Shown one piece after another: positions 16,923 to 26,109 of a stretch of DNA of 64,000 nt. Every line of letters begins with the position of its first letter. Within the stretch, counting starts at the first letter, position 1. Under the pieces are notes generated by a model. It searched no databases, was not told where the DNA came from, and saw only the letters and a list, made by a program, of their open reading frames with translations. A program made the position numbers and the translations under genes. Origin of the DNA: Leptothermofonsia sp049200465. Its GTDB lineage: Bacteria > Cyanobacteriota > Cyanobacteriia > Leptolyngbyales > Leptolyngbyaceae. The DNA lies in assembly GCF_049200465.1 (NCBI RefSeq), contig NZ_CP120836.1, forward strand, positions 3,906,001-3,970,000, read 5' to 3'.

Positions 16923-17983
16923 CTACTTTTATCCTGATTCCGTAAGGATTTGTGGATCTTTTTCCATCGCTCTTTTTCTAGCAGGCTGGCTCGCTGATCC
17001 TGTCTACGGGTGAGGTAGCTCAGTTCCTTTTGCAGTTTCCGATAGTTCAGAAATCTTGACTCGTCAAGGCTGCCTCTCTCCAGAGCCTGCTGAACAGCAC
17101 AACCGGGTTCATGATTGTGCTGACAATCTCGAAAGCGGCATCGTTCTGCCAGAACTGCAATGTCTGAAAATGTTTCCTCCAACCCTTCTCCTGCCGACCA
17201 GATCTGGATTTCTCGCATTCCGGGAGTATCGATAATCAAGCTACCATTTGGTAGCAGAATCAATTCCCGATGAGTGGTGGTGTGTCTGCCGCGATCGTCG
17301 CCACGTCGCACGGCTTGAACGGACTGAACCGTTTCTCCCTTCAACTGGTTGGTAATGGTGGATTTGCCAACCCCTGAAGATCCAAGCAGAGCAACGGTTT
17401 GACCTGGTTGGAGGTATGAGTTGAGAGCATCCAATCCTTGTTGGTGGGTGGCACTGAGTGGGATGATGGGGACGCCGGGAGCAACCGCAGCTACCTCTGC
17501 TACTCGTCCGTCTATATCGGGGCACAGGTCTGCCTTATTCAGAAGGATGACTGGGTTAGCACCGCTCTCCCAGGTTAACAGCAGGTAGCGCTCAATCCGT
17601 CTGGGGTTGAAGTCGCCATCCAGTCCTGACACCAGAAAAACGGTATCAATATTGGTGGCAACGACCTGTTCTTCAGTCCTGGCACCGGCTGTTTTTCGGG
17701 AAAACTTGCTCTTGCGGGGCAAGAGGGCATGGATGGTGGCCCGTTTTTCCAATGCTCGACTCCGGATGACGACCCAATCTCCTACGGCGGGAAAATCCTG
17801 GGTGGCAGTCGCCCGGCTTCGGAGATTGCCTGAAATTTCTGCTGTCAGTTCTCCCGATTCGGTGTAGAGGGTGTAGAGGGTGCGGGATGCGATCGCCACC
17901 CGGCCCACAGCGTATCCTGCCTGACCGTAGGCTGCAAAACTGGAGGCAAAAAAATTGCTCCAGCCCAATAAATTCAAATTCAT
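16910..17983 (-). CDS. rsgA: Ribosome small-subunit-dependent GTPase RsgA
   Basis: A 357-residue circularly permuted GTPase that checks late 30S assembly. An N-terminal OB fold precedes the G domain, in which the motifs appear in permuted order: LLNKADL (G4), then GSSGVGKSTI (G1), then DTPGMRE (G3). The C-terminal zinc knuckle CRFRDCQHNHEPGC has the C-x4-C-x-H-x5-C spacing. The ATG at 17983 (MNLNLLGWSNFF) is preferred because GAGGAACG precedes it; the longer frame begins with TTG at 18001 inside that site. Cytoplasmic, ribosome-associated. Confidence 0.95.
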   Translation of the reverse strand: MNLNLLGWSNFFASSFAAYGQAGYAVGRVAIASRTLYTLYTESGELTAEISGNLRSRATATQDFPAVGDWVVIRSRALEKRATIHALLPRKSKFSRKTAGARTEEQVVATNIDTVFLVSGLDGDFNPRRIERYLLLTWESGANPVILLNKADLCPDIDGRVAEVAAVAPGVPIIPLSATHQQGLDALNSYLQPGQTVALLGSSGVGKSTITNQLKGETVQSVQAVRRGDDRGRHTTTHRELILLPNGSLIIDTPGMREIQIWSAGEGLEETFSDIAVLAERCRFRDCQHNHEPGCAVQQALERGSLDESRFLNYRKLQKELSYLTRRQDQRASLLEKERWKKIHKSLRNQDKSRRGE

Positions 17984-18090
17984 AGTTATTTCGTTCCTCA
18001 ATGTGCTGCTTTGGTAGGGCGCACAGAGGAGGGTTACAGCAGGTTAAGAGAATGGGAGTAGGAAGTGGTGAAGGGAAACTGCTGTAACTT

Positions 18091-18189
18091 CTATGCCAGC
18101 CAAAGGGAGGGCCGAACGGGACTCTCTGCGCCCTGGGTTTGTTCAGTTTGAAGGGTCACAAGGACCTGAACGCCTTGAAGCTCAGTCAT
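18091..18189 (-). CDS. Possible 32-residue small protein upstream of rsgA
   Basis: ATG at 18189 opens MTELQGVQVLVTLQTEQTQ and ends SPVRPSLWLA before TAG. It has an unusually good ribosome site, AAGGAGG seven bases before the ATG, and lies 107 bases upstream of the rsgA start on the same strand. I do not recognise the sequence. It may be a real small protein, a leader peptide, or the remnant of a longer gene; an in-frame ATG at 18273 would extend it to 60 residues. Confidence 0.4.
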   Translation of the reverse strand: MTELQGVQVLVTLQTEQTQGAESPVRPSLWLA

Positions 18190-18279
18190 CGTTCTTCCTC
18201 CTTGACGAGTTGCATAGAGTGACCACAAGTGTAGTTGAGTAGATTCCTGAAAACAATGCTGAAATGTCGGCATGGATGA

Positions 18280-18299
18280 TTGACCTAGTGGTCAGTCAA
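18280..18299. promoter_or_regulatory. Operator-like dyad upstream of the small ORF and rsgA
   Basis: TTGACCTAGTGGTCAGTCAA contains two nested dyads: TGACC-tagt-GGTCA and TTGAC...GTCAA. It lies about 90 bases upstream of the 18189 start. Such compact dyads are typical sites for TetR-type repressors, but no regulator gene is in the window, so the role is inferred from symmetry only. Confidence 0.35.
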
Positions 18300-18306
18300 T
18301 CAATAA

Positions 18307-18371
18307 TTGACGGGTGGCCAAAATTCAGGTTGTTGAGTAGGGTTGAATTTTGTGGGTTTTCGACCCGTCAA
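18307..18371. terminator. 65-bp imperfect palindrome, probable terminator or small element
   Basis: TTGACGGGT (18307-18315) pairs with ACCCGTCAA (18363-18371), and inside it CAAAATTCA (18319-18327) pairs with TGAATTTTG (18344-18352). It lies 55 bases beyond the 3' end of the minus-strand gene at 18426, so termination of that gene is the simplest reading; the two-step stem also resembles miniature palindromic elements. Confidence 0.55.
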
Positions 18372-18425
18372 AATTTTCCTGACGGAACACTAGGGGGTGC
18401 CTGGTGTCCGATGTCAGTCCTACTT

Positions 18426-19025
18426 TCATAGTTTGACTGAACCTGCCTGGCAATCTCGTAACCAGAGCCGGATCGCTTGAGCCGTTAAACTTTGGCTGCT
18501 ATCTCTGGGTGGAGTAATGGGTTGGTCACCTGATGGATAGGAGCCAGAGCGGGAAAACATGAGGGCAATTTTCCAGCCATCCATCGTTTTAGTTAGAAAT
18601 AGCCAATGGTAGTGTTGAAATTCGACAACTTGGGGCCCGAAGTATTGCCGCTCCAGAACCGTGAAAAAGATCTGATGCAGGTTTTCGTCTATCGGATTGG
18701 GATATTCGCTGGATTGAGCTGGTAAGGGAACCAGGTCGGGTTGGGTTGCGGCGATCGCATACAGCAAACCCCCTGTTTTTCGATGGACAACCCGGATGTA
18801 GAGACGATTGATATAGCCCGGCAAATCACGCAACATCGCTGTTGTTAGCGGTTCTACATTAACGGGGCAGGTCACACGAGGGCGAATGTAGCGCGGGGTT
18901 TTATCCTTAACCACTTTTGCAGGTGGACTCGCAGGGGCAGGGACAGCATCAATTGGTTGACAAGGCAGGAGGGCGATCGCAGTCCCCACCCAAAACCTTC
19001 TCAGCCAAATCATTCTGCTCATCAT
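18426..19025 (-). CDS. Exported protein of unknown function
   Basis: A 199-residue protein starting MMSRMIWLRRFWVGTAIAL, with a signal peptide probably cleaved near IDAVPA. The mature part contains VTCPVNVEPLTTAMLRDLPGY, VHRKTGGLLYAIAA, FFTVLERQYFGPQVVEFQHYHWLFLTKT and ends with LRLWLRDCQAG-like residues; two cysteines could form a disulfide. The longer frame to 19121 is rejected because its first 32 residues translate the intergenic AGGAGCCAGAAGCCAGAAG repeat. Not a family I can name; conserved style suggests a cyanobacterial periplasmic or lumenal protein. Confidence 0.7.
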   Translation of the reverse strand: MMSRMIWLRRFWVGTAIALLPCQPIDAVPAPASPPAKVVKDKTPRYIRPRVTCPVNVEPLTTAMLRDLPGYINRLYIRVVHRKTGGLLYAIAATQPDLVPLPAQSSEYPNPIDENLHQIFFTVLERQYFGPQVVEFQHYHWLFLTKTMDGWKIALMFSRSGSYPSGDQPITPPRDSSQSLTAQAIRLWLRDCQAGSVKL

Positions 19026-19151
19026 TCTTAAAATTCCATCTTTAAGACAAAGGTGAGAGGGGGCAGGAGGCAGGAGCCAGAAGCCAGAAGGGGGTGGATG
19101 AGTGGAGAAGTGAATGAGCAACCCATCTCCCCATCTACCTCCCTTACCTGA

Positions 19152-19880
19152 CTAACAACTCTTCCCCCCCTGTTCCAGTTCTTCACAGATCCGCTCAAAC
19201 GCTGCGATCGAATCATCTGCTGCCGTAATTGGGCGGCCAATCACCAGGTAATCTGCCCCTGCTTTGAGTGCTGCGGCTGGAGTCACAACTCGCCGTTGAT
19301 CGCCCACCTCAGCCCAAGCCGGGCGAACTCCCGGACAAACTAGCAAAAAATCAGACCCACAGGCCTGCCGCAGTTGTTCCACTTCTTGAGGGGAACAAAC
19401 CGCACCGGCCAGACCGCTCTCCTGAGCCAGTAGAGCCATTTGAAGTACGTACTCTGGCAATTCCAGCGGAATTTTCAGGTCAAAGGCCAGGTTATGGGCG
19501 TTGAGGCTGGTGAGCAGGGTGATGGCAATCAGCCGGGGAGCGGGGTTGCCAGTCTCAGTAGCCCCCTCTATTGCCGCAGCCTGAGCCAACCGCAAAGCAT
19601 CCTTCCCGGCTGTGGCATGCAAAGTCACTAAATCAACACCGTAACGGGCGGCTGCTCGACAAGCTCCTGCAAGAGTGTTAGGAATGTCATGAAACTTCAG
19701 ATCAAGGAAGATTTTTTTTTGACGAGACTTGAGTTCGACCAAAATCTCTGGCCCGGTGCTGACAAAAAGCTCCAATCCAACTTTCCAAAAAGTAACTTGA
19801 GGGAGATGATCAAGAAGGGCGATCGCTGCTTCTTTACCTGCCACATCCAACGGAACAATTATTCGATCAGCCGGTGACAT
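19152..19880 (-). CDS. pyrF: Orotidine 5'-phosphate decarboxylase
   Basis: A 242-residue enzyme that converts OMP to UMP, the last step of de novo pyrimidine synthesis. IIVPLDVAGKEAA at the N-terminus, FLDLKFHDIPNTLAGA with the catalytic D-x-K-x-x-D array, and the phosphate-binding end YLVIGRPITAADD are diagnostic. Length is typical. The start ATG is closely followed upstream by an A/T-rich spacer to the divergent sensor gene. Cytoplasmic. Confidence 0.96.
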   Translation of the reverse strand: MSPADRIIVPLDVAGKEAAIALLDHLPQVTFWKVGLELFVSTGPEILVELKSRQKKIFLDLKFHDIPNTLAGACRAAARYGVDLVTLHATAGKDALRLAQAAAIEGATETGNPAPRLIAITLLTSLNAHNLAFDLKIPLELPEYVLQMALLAQESGLAGAVCSPQEVEQLRQACGSDFLLVCPGVRPAWAEVGDQRRVVTPAAALKAGADYLVIGRPITAADDSIAAFERICEELEQGGKSC

Positions 19881-20127
19881 GGGGAATTAAGAGATTACTT
19901 TCAATGTCGCCTATTGTGTCACGTTCTCAATATCTCAATACAAGATCTCCAGATGAAGACAAGATTTCCAGATCACGAAAAGGGGTGATTCCAGAAGCTT
20001 TCAGAAGTAGCAAAATATACTTTGCCTACGAATCGATCTCTCCTGGTTTTGGTTTATCCGTCGTCACTAAACTTTGAATTGTGCTAAATCACATCCTTAA
20101 GGAAAAACCACACAAGCACCATCGAAT

Positions 20128-22614
20128 ATGCTCTTTGTCCTCCCGCCATTCGCCTCGGTTCCCTTTACTGATGGTGCTAATTATTCTATTCTATTGGAAA
20201 TTATTGTCGTCGTTGGTTTAACTGGCTATCTATCATTTCGCAATGGGCAACAATCTGTCAATAAAATCGCCAGACAATTTATTCAAGAGGTGAGCAATCG
20301 CACCCACGAGCAACTGGATGACTATTTGCAAGTACCGCCTCAAATTGCCTTCATGATTGCTGATGCAGTTGAACTGGGGATGCTCAATTTGTCAAATTTA
20401 CACGACATAGAGCGGTATTTCTGGAAACAGCAAGAGCGTTACCCTGAGATTAATTCCATTGCGCTGGTCAGTTCCACCGGAGAGTTTGTTGGTGCTCAGC
20501 GGGTTGCCAACCAGGCGGTCATTGAAGTGTTAGAGGAGAACCAAAGCAGACAACCCCACCACGACAAAACAGATAACATTAGCAATTTCATTAGAGCTCA
20601 GACAAATTTGAGAGCCCCAACAACCTATGAATTAACAACCACTACCTGGTATACCAACGCGGTCCAAACAGGCAAACCAGCCTGGAATGTGATTGAGGTG
20701 CGGTCACAGGATGAGGGGTCAGGAATTTCTTTTAGCAAGCCAATTTATGATCCCCACCAAAAGCTGATGGGTGTACTTTCTATTGAGGACAACCTGAGTA
20801 GGATGCATCACTTTCTCAGTCAGATCAATTTCAGCTCAACCGGAAGAATTTTTATCATAGAACGTTCTGGGTTGATGGTTGCAAGCTCTAGTGACCAACC
20901 TTCCTATGGAGTAATTCAGGGGAATATTCAGCGACTCAAAGCTTCTAGAAGTGATGATCGCCTGATTGCAGAAACAGCCCAGTATTTGCTGAGCGAATTT
21001 GGAGACTTGAGTGACATCAAAACCGAACAGCAACTTCAATTTGACATTGAAAATGAACGTCAGTTTGTTCAGGTTACTCCCTATGCTGACTCTTTTGGGC
21101 TGGACTGGTTACTTGTAGTGGTAATACCCCAGTCCAGTTTCATGGCAGAGATTCGGTACAACAATCGCACCACTGTTCTACTTTGTGCCGGAGCACTGTT
21201 GGGGGCGATCGCTCTCAGTTGGCTCACTACTCAATGGATTGCCAAACCCATCCTGCGCTTGAACCGCGCCAGTCGTAATCTGGCTATCGGTAAGTGGGAT
21301 TACCCGATCGAAGAAGACAGCCCAATCGCCGAACTTGAAGTGCTGGCGCGGTCGTTCAACCAGATGGCTGAATATTTACAGGAATCTTTTGATCAGGTAA
21401 AAACTGCCCTCCAGGAGTCGGAAGAAAAGTTTACAAAATTTTTTCATGCCAGTCCTGATCCAATGGAAATTACAACCCTGGATGGGCGTTTTTTGGAGGT
21501 CAATGATTCGTTTCTGAAACTATTTGGATATACCAAAGAAGAGGTGATTGGCCGCAAGCAAGCCGAGGTCAAAATATGGGCCAGCCCGGTTGCTCGAAGC
21601 GCCCATATTCAATTGCTGCAAGCTAAGAAACAGGTACTCAATCAAGAGCAGACCTTTCAAACCAAAACGGGTAAGCAGGTAACGACCCTGTTTTCCTCAG
21701 AAATCCTTGAAATTCAGGGACAGTCCTGTGTGATTGGGATTGCTAAAGATATTAGCGATCGCAAACGCCTGGAACTGGCCCTCCAACACTCAGAAGCCCA
21801 GCTTAAAAATGTCCTCAATAGCGCGATCGCCTCAGTCACCAGTGCTCGCATTTTTCCAAATGGAGACTGGGAGTACGAATATTGGTCCGATGGATGTGAA
21901 GCGATTTTTGGCTATACCTCCCAGGAATTCATGGCAGACAAAACTCTCTGGTACTCACGCATTCCTCCCGACGATTTGACACGAATGTGGATGGCTCTCC
22001 TAAAAAATTTCAAAAATCGGCAGACCTTCTCAGAAAAATACCGCTTCCGCCACAAAGACAACAGCCTGCGTTGGATTTCAGGGTATGTCACTTCGCGGCG
22101 AGACGAAGCATTGGACTGCTGGATTGTAACCGCCGTAGATGTAGATATCACCGAGTATAAACAAGCAGAGGAAGCCCTTCGACAGAGTGAAGAGTGCTTT
22201 CGAGGGGCATTTGCCACCAGTGCCGTTGGTATGAACATCGCATCCTTGGATGGACGTTTTTTGCAGGTGAACCCGGCTTTCTGTCGTATGCTGGGCTACA
22301 GCGAGTCAGAGATATTGGGAATGAAGTTGGATCAAGTTTCATATCCTGATGATGCCAGGCTCGATTGGTCCTACACCGAGCAGCTTTTGACTGGAGAAAT
22401 TCCCTGCTACCACCTGAAAAAGCGTTACTTCCACAAAGATGGGCACATTCTGTGGGCCTTGATCAGCGTATCTCTGGTTCGTGATAGTCACCAGAACCCC
22501 CTCTATTTTATTGCCCATGTTCAGGACATCACAAACCGAACAAACTTGTTTTTGCCCAGTTGCAGCACCTTGCCCGTTAAAGCCTCTGGAGAGTCAAAGG
22601 TGCGATCGACCTGA
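20128..22614 (+). CDS. Membrane PAS sensor truncated before its output domain
   Basis: An 828-residue protein: an N-terminal membrane segment (about 22-38, IVVVGLTGYLSFRNGQ), a long extracytoplasmic Cache-like sensor region (about 40-345), a second membrane helix (about 350-370), HAMP (about 372-425), then three PAS-PAC units (about 435-545, 555-685, 690-805). Such proteins normally continue into a histidine kinase, GGDEF or cyclase domain. Here the frame runs only about 25 residues beyond the third PAC (VQDITNR) and those residues read tyrS antisense, so the output module has been lost. The first 20 residues may also be displaced: the upstream frame gives RFPLLMVLIILF, suggesting a one-base shift near 20190. 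Divergent from pyrF. Confidence 0.8.
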   Translation: MLFVLPPFASVPFTDGANYSILLEIIVVVGLTGYLSFRNGQQSVNKIARQFIQEVSNRTHEQLDDYLQVPPQIAFMIADAVELGMLNLSNLHDIERYFWKQQERYPEINSIALVSSTGEFVGAQRVANQAVIEVLEENQSRQPHHDKTDNISNFIRAQTNLRAPTTYELTTTTWYTNAVQTGKPAWNVIEVRSQDEGSGISFSKPIYDPHQKLMGVLSIEDNLSRMHHFLSQINFSSTGRIFIIERSGLMVASSSDQPSYGVIQGNIQRLKASRSDDRLIAETAQYLLSEFGDLSDIKTEQQLQFDIENERQFVQVTPYADSFGLDWLLVVVIPQSSFMAEIRYNNRTTVLLCAGALLGAIALSWLTTQWIAKPILRLNRASRNLAIGKWDYPIEEDSPIAELEVLARSFNQMAEYLQESFDQVKTALQESEEKFTKFFHASPDPMEITTLDGRFLEVNDSFLKLFGYTKEEVIGRKQAEVKIWASPVARSAHIQLLQAKKQVLNQEQTFQTKTGKQVTTLFSSEILEIQGQSCVIGIAKDISDRKRLELALQHSEAQLKNVLNSAIASVTSARIFPNGDWEYEYWSDGCEAIFGYTSQEFMADKTLWYSRIPPDDLTRMWMALLKNFKNRQTFSEKYRFRHKDNSLRWISGYVTSRRDEALDCWIVTAVDVDITEYKQAEEALRQSEECFRGAFATSAVGMNIASLDGRFLQVNPAFCRMLGYSESEILGMKLDQVSYPDDARLDWSYTEQLLTGEIPCYHLKKRYFHKDGHILWALISVSLVRDSHQNPLYFIAHVQDITNRTNLFLPSCSTLPVKASGESKVRST

Positions 22615-23750
22615 TCAACCTTTTCCCCATCCAGTCGCACTGCTCCTCCCTGGATCTGGCGGCGGGCATCGGAGCTACTTTTACACAAACCGCTGGCACT
22701 GACCAGGTAAAAGAGCTTGGCCGGAAACTGAATGCCTGCCAGCGAAAATTCGGGGACGCTATCGGCCTGGGTTGTGGAACCTTTTACCAGGGCGATCGCA
22801 TCCTGCTGAGCCTGTTTTGCGGCTGCTTCACCGTGGTATTGGGTTACCACCGTCAATGCCAGGAGCTTTTGAGCCTCCCGTGGATTTTCCGGTATAGTCT
22901 CCAGGGGTAAGTCTGTCAGCAATTCGAAGTATTGCTTGAGTAAGTGGTCAGGCGTTTTCTCCAGCTTGGAGTACATACTGAGCGGGTCTTCTGTCAAAGC
23001 CACATAATTGCCCAGGGACTTCGACATCTTTTGCACACCATCGGTGCCCAGCAGAATTGGCATCAGCAAACCAAACTGAGGGCGCATGCCAAAATGACGC
23101 TGCAAGTCTCGTCCAACGGCAATGTTAAATTTCTGATCCGTACCACCCAGTTCCACATCCGCTTCGATGGCAACCGAGTCAAAACCCTGCATCAGTGGGT
23201 AAAGAAACTCATGCAGGTAGATGGGATTTTCCTTCTCGTAACGCTCCGCAAATCCTTCCTTTGCCAGCATTTGCCCCACGGTCATGGTGGAAAGCAGCTC
23301 CAGGATCTTGCCCAGGTCAAGTTTAGATAGCCACTCTGAGTTGTAGCGAATTTCCAATCGCCCTGGTGTATCAAAGTCCAGAATGGGGCGTACCTGATCC
23401 AGATAGGTTTGGGCGTTGGCCCGCACGTCTTCCACAGTCAATTGCTTGCGAACTTCCGACTTTCCGGTGGGGTCGCCAATGCGGGCAGTAAAGTCGCCAA
23501 TAATCAGCACTGCTGTGTGCCCTGCATCTTGAAAAGCCCGTAGTTTGCGGACTGGAATGCTGTGCCCCAGGTGAATATCGGCTCCCGTGGGATCAATGCC
23601 CAATTTAACCCGCAGGGGGCGATCGCTGCTCAAAAGCCATTGCTCCAAATTTTCGTCCGGGCTGGTAGAATCCAACTGGTCGGGGAAAATTTCACTCGTC
23701 CCACGCCTTAACCAGGTAAGGTCTGGCTTTCGATTGAGAGCAATTGACAT
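22521..23750 (-). CDS. tyrS: Tyrosyl-tRNA synthetase
   Basis: A class I synthetase charging tRNA-Tyr. GIDPTGADIHLGHSIP carries the HIGH-type motif and VQKMSKSLGNYV the KMSKS loop; the last 65 residues form an S4 RNA-binding domain (LCKSSSDARRQIQGGAVRLDG). The ATG at 23750 (MSIALNRKPDLTWLRRG, 409 residues) is chosen because AAGGG lies eight bases upstream; a GTG 42 bases earlier has no site. The last codons (VMS and the TGA stop) lie in sequence belonging to the truncated convergent sensor gene, overlapping it by 94 bases, so the normal end was replaced by the fusion. Core domains are complete. Confidence 0.95.
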   Translation of the reverse strand: MSIALNRKPDLTWLRRGTSEIFPDQLDSTSPDENLEQWLLSSDRPLRVKLGIDPTGADIHLGHSIPVRKLRAFQDAGHTAVLIIGDFTARIGDPTGKSEVRKQLTVEDVRANAQTYLDQVRPILDFDTPGRLEIRYNSEWLSKLDLGKILELLSTMTVGQMLAKEGFAERYEKENPIYLHEFLYPLMQGFDSVAIEADVELGGTDQKFNIAVGRDLQRHFGMRPQFGLLMPILLGTDGVQKMSKSLGNYVALTEDPLSMYSKLEKTPDHLLKQYFELLTDLPLETIPENPREAQKLLALTVVTQYHGEAAAKQAQQDAIALVKGSTTQADSVPEFSLAGIQFPAKLFYLVSASGLCKSSSDARRQIQGGAVRLDGEKVDQVDRTFDSPEALTGKVLQLGKNKFVRFVMS

Positions 23751-24059
23751 CGCTGCCCTTCGCAAATTTTCAGCTTGGTTCGCTACACTCACGGACTAAA
23801 ATTCACCATTAACGGACAGACTACTATAATTGCAGGGATTATCATCCTGTGACTTCAAACGGCGATCCACTGAAGTCCGCATACATTACTGTAACGTGAT
23901 TTGTCCCTTCTCCGAGGTGATAGTGTTACTCTTTGCTAAAGCCATTCTGAATTGGTAGGCGGCGTGTCCTGATGAGGCGATCGCCAAGTTGATATTAATC
24001 AACTATATTTCGTTTATTGCACTGTTCTGTTATTTAAATCTTTAAAGGATAAAATCGTC

Positions 24060-25976
24060 GTGTCGTCCAATACCCTTCAACAACCGAATCACCAATCAGA
24101 CGCTCCTATAGCAATTTATCAGTTTGTTAAGACAGTCGGCAAAGTGACTGGTGGCATGGTGCTGGGAACGATGATGCTGACGAGTTCTGTCGTTGCTGGT
24201 GGGCTAGTTGGGTTGGCCATTAGTTTCCGTAACCTGCCCGATGTGCGTATCCTGCGTAGCTACGTTCCCAGTGAAACAACCCACATCTATGATGTCAAAG
24301 GCAAGTTGCTGACCAGTCTTCACGGCGAAGCGAACCGGGAGGTCGTGCCACTGGATAAGATTTCTCCACACCTGAAACGCGCCGTACTGGCCATTGAAGA
24401 TAGCTATTTTTTCTCGCACCGGGGTGTGAATCCAGGAGCTGTGGCCCGTGCCTTTCTGGCAAACTGGGAAAAGGGGACAACCGTTGAGGGTGGCTCCACG
24501 CTGACGATGCAGCTGGTCAAAAACCTCTTTCTAACCCCTCAGCGCACCTTTAGCCGCAAGGTGGCAGAAGCAGTTTTGGCTCTGCGGTTGGAGCAAATCC
24601 TGACTAAGAATCAAATCCTGGAACTCTATCTGAACCAAGTTTATTGGGGACACAATACTTATGGAGTAGAAACCGCCGCCGAAAGTTACTTCGGAAAATC
24701 CTCTGCTGACCTGAACCTGGCAGAATCTGCCATGATGGCAGGACTGATTCAAGCTCCAGAAACCCTTAGCCCCTTCGTTGATTACAAAAAGGCAAAGCAG
24801 CGCCAGCTCGTTGTCCTCAAGCGGATGAAGGAATTGAAGTGGATTACTCCTCAGGAGGAAGCGGCTGCCCGCAAACAACCGATTCGGTTGGGCAAGGTCA
24901 CCTCTTTCCAGGGAAGCACCATGCCCTACGTTACTGAGGCAACTGTTCAGGAATTAACAAAGCGGTTTGGTCGGGATGCTCTACTCAAAGGTGGTATGCG
25001 TGTTCAAACCACCGTCGATACCAAACTTCAACGCATTGCAGAAAATGTGGTCAAACAGTGGCACGCAACCCTTGTTAACCAGGGGGTATATGCCGATCAG
25101 ATGGCACTAGTGGCGGTCGATCCTCGTACTCACTTCGTAAAAGCCCTGGTGGGGGGAGTCGATTATCGGAAAAGTCAGTATAATCGGGCCACTCAAGCAC
25201 TGCGGCAACCAGGCTCTGCGTTTAAACCCTTTGTTTACTACACGGCCTTTGCCTCCGGTCGCTACACTCCCGAATCGATTGTTTCCGATAGTCCGGTCAG
25301 TTATCCGGATGGGTATGAATACTATACCCCTCAAAATTATGATGGCTCTTTCTATGGCCCGATTACCATCCGCAAAGCGCTGGAGGTATCTCGGAATGTA
25401 CCAGCAGTGCGTATAGGGCAGGATATTGGGTTAAGTAAGGTCATTGACGTATGTCGCACATTGGGAATTCGTTCTCCGATTGAGCCTGTGGTGTCACTCC
25501 CACTGGGAGCTGTCGATTTGACTCCCCTGGAAATGGCATCTGCCTTTGCTACCTTTGCCAGCAATGGTTGGTATTCGGAAACAACCCTGATTGTTCAGGT
25601 GACAGACAGTATGGGAAATGTGCTGCTGGATAACACACCCAAGCCTCAGTTAGTACTTGACCCGTGGGCAACAGCGTCCCTCACAGATGTGATGCAAGGT
25701 GTCATCACTAAGGGGACGGCGACTGCGGCAAGACTTGATCGCCCAGCGGCAGGCAAAACAGGCACTACATCTTCCGAACGGGACATCTGGTTTGTCGGTT
25801 ACGTGCCGCAGCTTGCTACGGCTGTTTGGGTTGGTAATGATAACTATAGTCCGGTTGGCAAAGGAGCAACTGGCGGTACGTTTGTCGCCCCAGTTTGGCG
25901 AGATTTTATGGAACAGGCTTTGAGAGGAGTTCCGGTTGAAAACTTCCGCTCACCCTCTGAATTTCCACGCCCCTAG
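24060..25976 (+). CDS. Bifunctional penicillin-binding protein 1A-type
   Basis: A 638-residue inner-membrane enzyme making and cross-linking peptidoglycan. One membrane helix (about 28-52) is followed by the GT51 transglycosylase domain (AIEDSYFFSHRGVNP with the catalytic Glu, EGGSTLTMQLVKNLF, LELYLNQVYWG) and the transpeptidase domain (GSAFKPFVYY with the SxxK serine, SRNVPA as SxN, GKTGTTSSERDIWF as KTG). The start is GTG at 24060. A dispersed repeat begins at its stop codon. Function is secure; which of the several cyanobacterial class A paralogues it is cannot be told. Confidence 0.95.
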   Translation: MSSNTLQQPNHQSDAPIAIYQFVKTVGKVTGGMVLGTMMLTSSVVAGGLVGLAISFRNLPDVRILRSYVPSETTHIYDVKGKLLTSLHGEANREVVPLDKISPHLKRAVLAIEDSYFFSHRGVNPGAVARAFLANWEKGTTVEGGSTLTMQLVKNLFLTPQRTFSRKVAEAVLALRLEQILTKNQILELYLNQVYWGHNTYGVETAAESYFGKSSADLNLAESAMMAGLIQAPETLSPFVDYKKAKQRQLVVLKRMKELKWITPQEEAAARKQPIRLGKVTSFQGSTMPYVTEATVQELTKRFGRDALLKGGMRVQTTVDTKLQRIAENVVKQWHATLVNQGVYADQMALVAVDPRTHFVKALVGGVDYRKSQYNRATQALRQPGSAFKPFVYYTAFASGRYTPESIVSDSPVSYPDGYEYYTPQNYDGSFYGPITIRKALEVSRNVPAVRIGQDIGLSKVIDVCRTLGIRSPIEPVVSLPLGAVDLTPLEMASAFATFASNGWYSETTLIVQVTDSMGNVLLDNTPKPQLVLDPWATASLTDVMQGVITKGTATAARLDRPAAGKTGTTSSERDIWFVGYVPQLATAVWVGNDNYSPVGKGATGGTFVAPVWRDFMEQALRGVPVENFRSPSEFPRP

Positions 25977-26065
25977 TTTTGCAAACACTAAATTTTGCAA
26001 TACGGAGAAGTAGAAATCTTACCCCTCTACCCTATCCAGAACGTTGATCAAAACTTTTGTTTCGA
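25973..26065. repeat. Dispersed repeat after penicillin-binding protein gene
   Basis: CTAGTTTTGCAAACACTA and AAATTTTGCAATA, then CAAAACTTTTGTTT, match the ends of the repeat at 8108-8217, while the G/C-rich middle has been replaced by A/T- and C-rich sequence. It separates convergent genes and could act in termination. Confidence 0.6.
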
Positions 26066-26109
26066 TCCTTTTTGATCTCATATTTTGATCTACTAGTAAG
26101 AAAGTCAGC

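Noticed and set aside
23960..24000. CCTGATGAGG resembling a hammerhead ribozyme core
   Set aside because: The required GAAA segment and flanking stems are absent.
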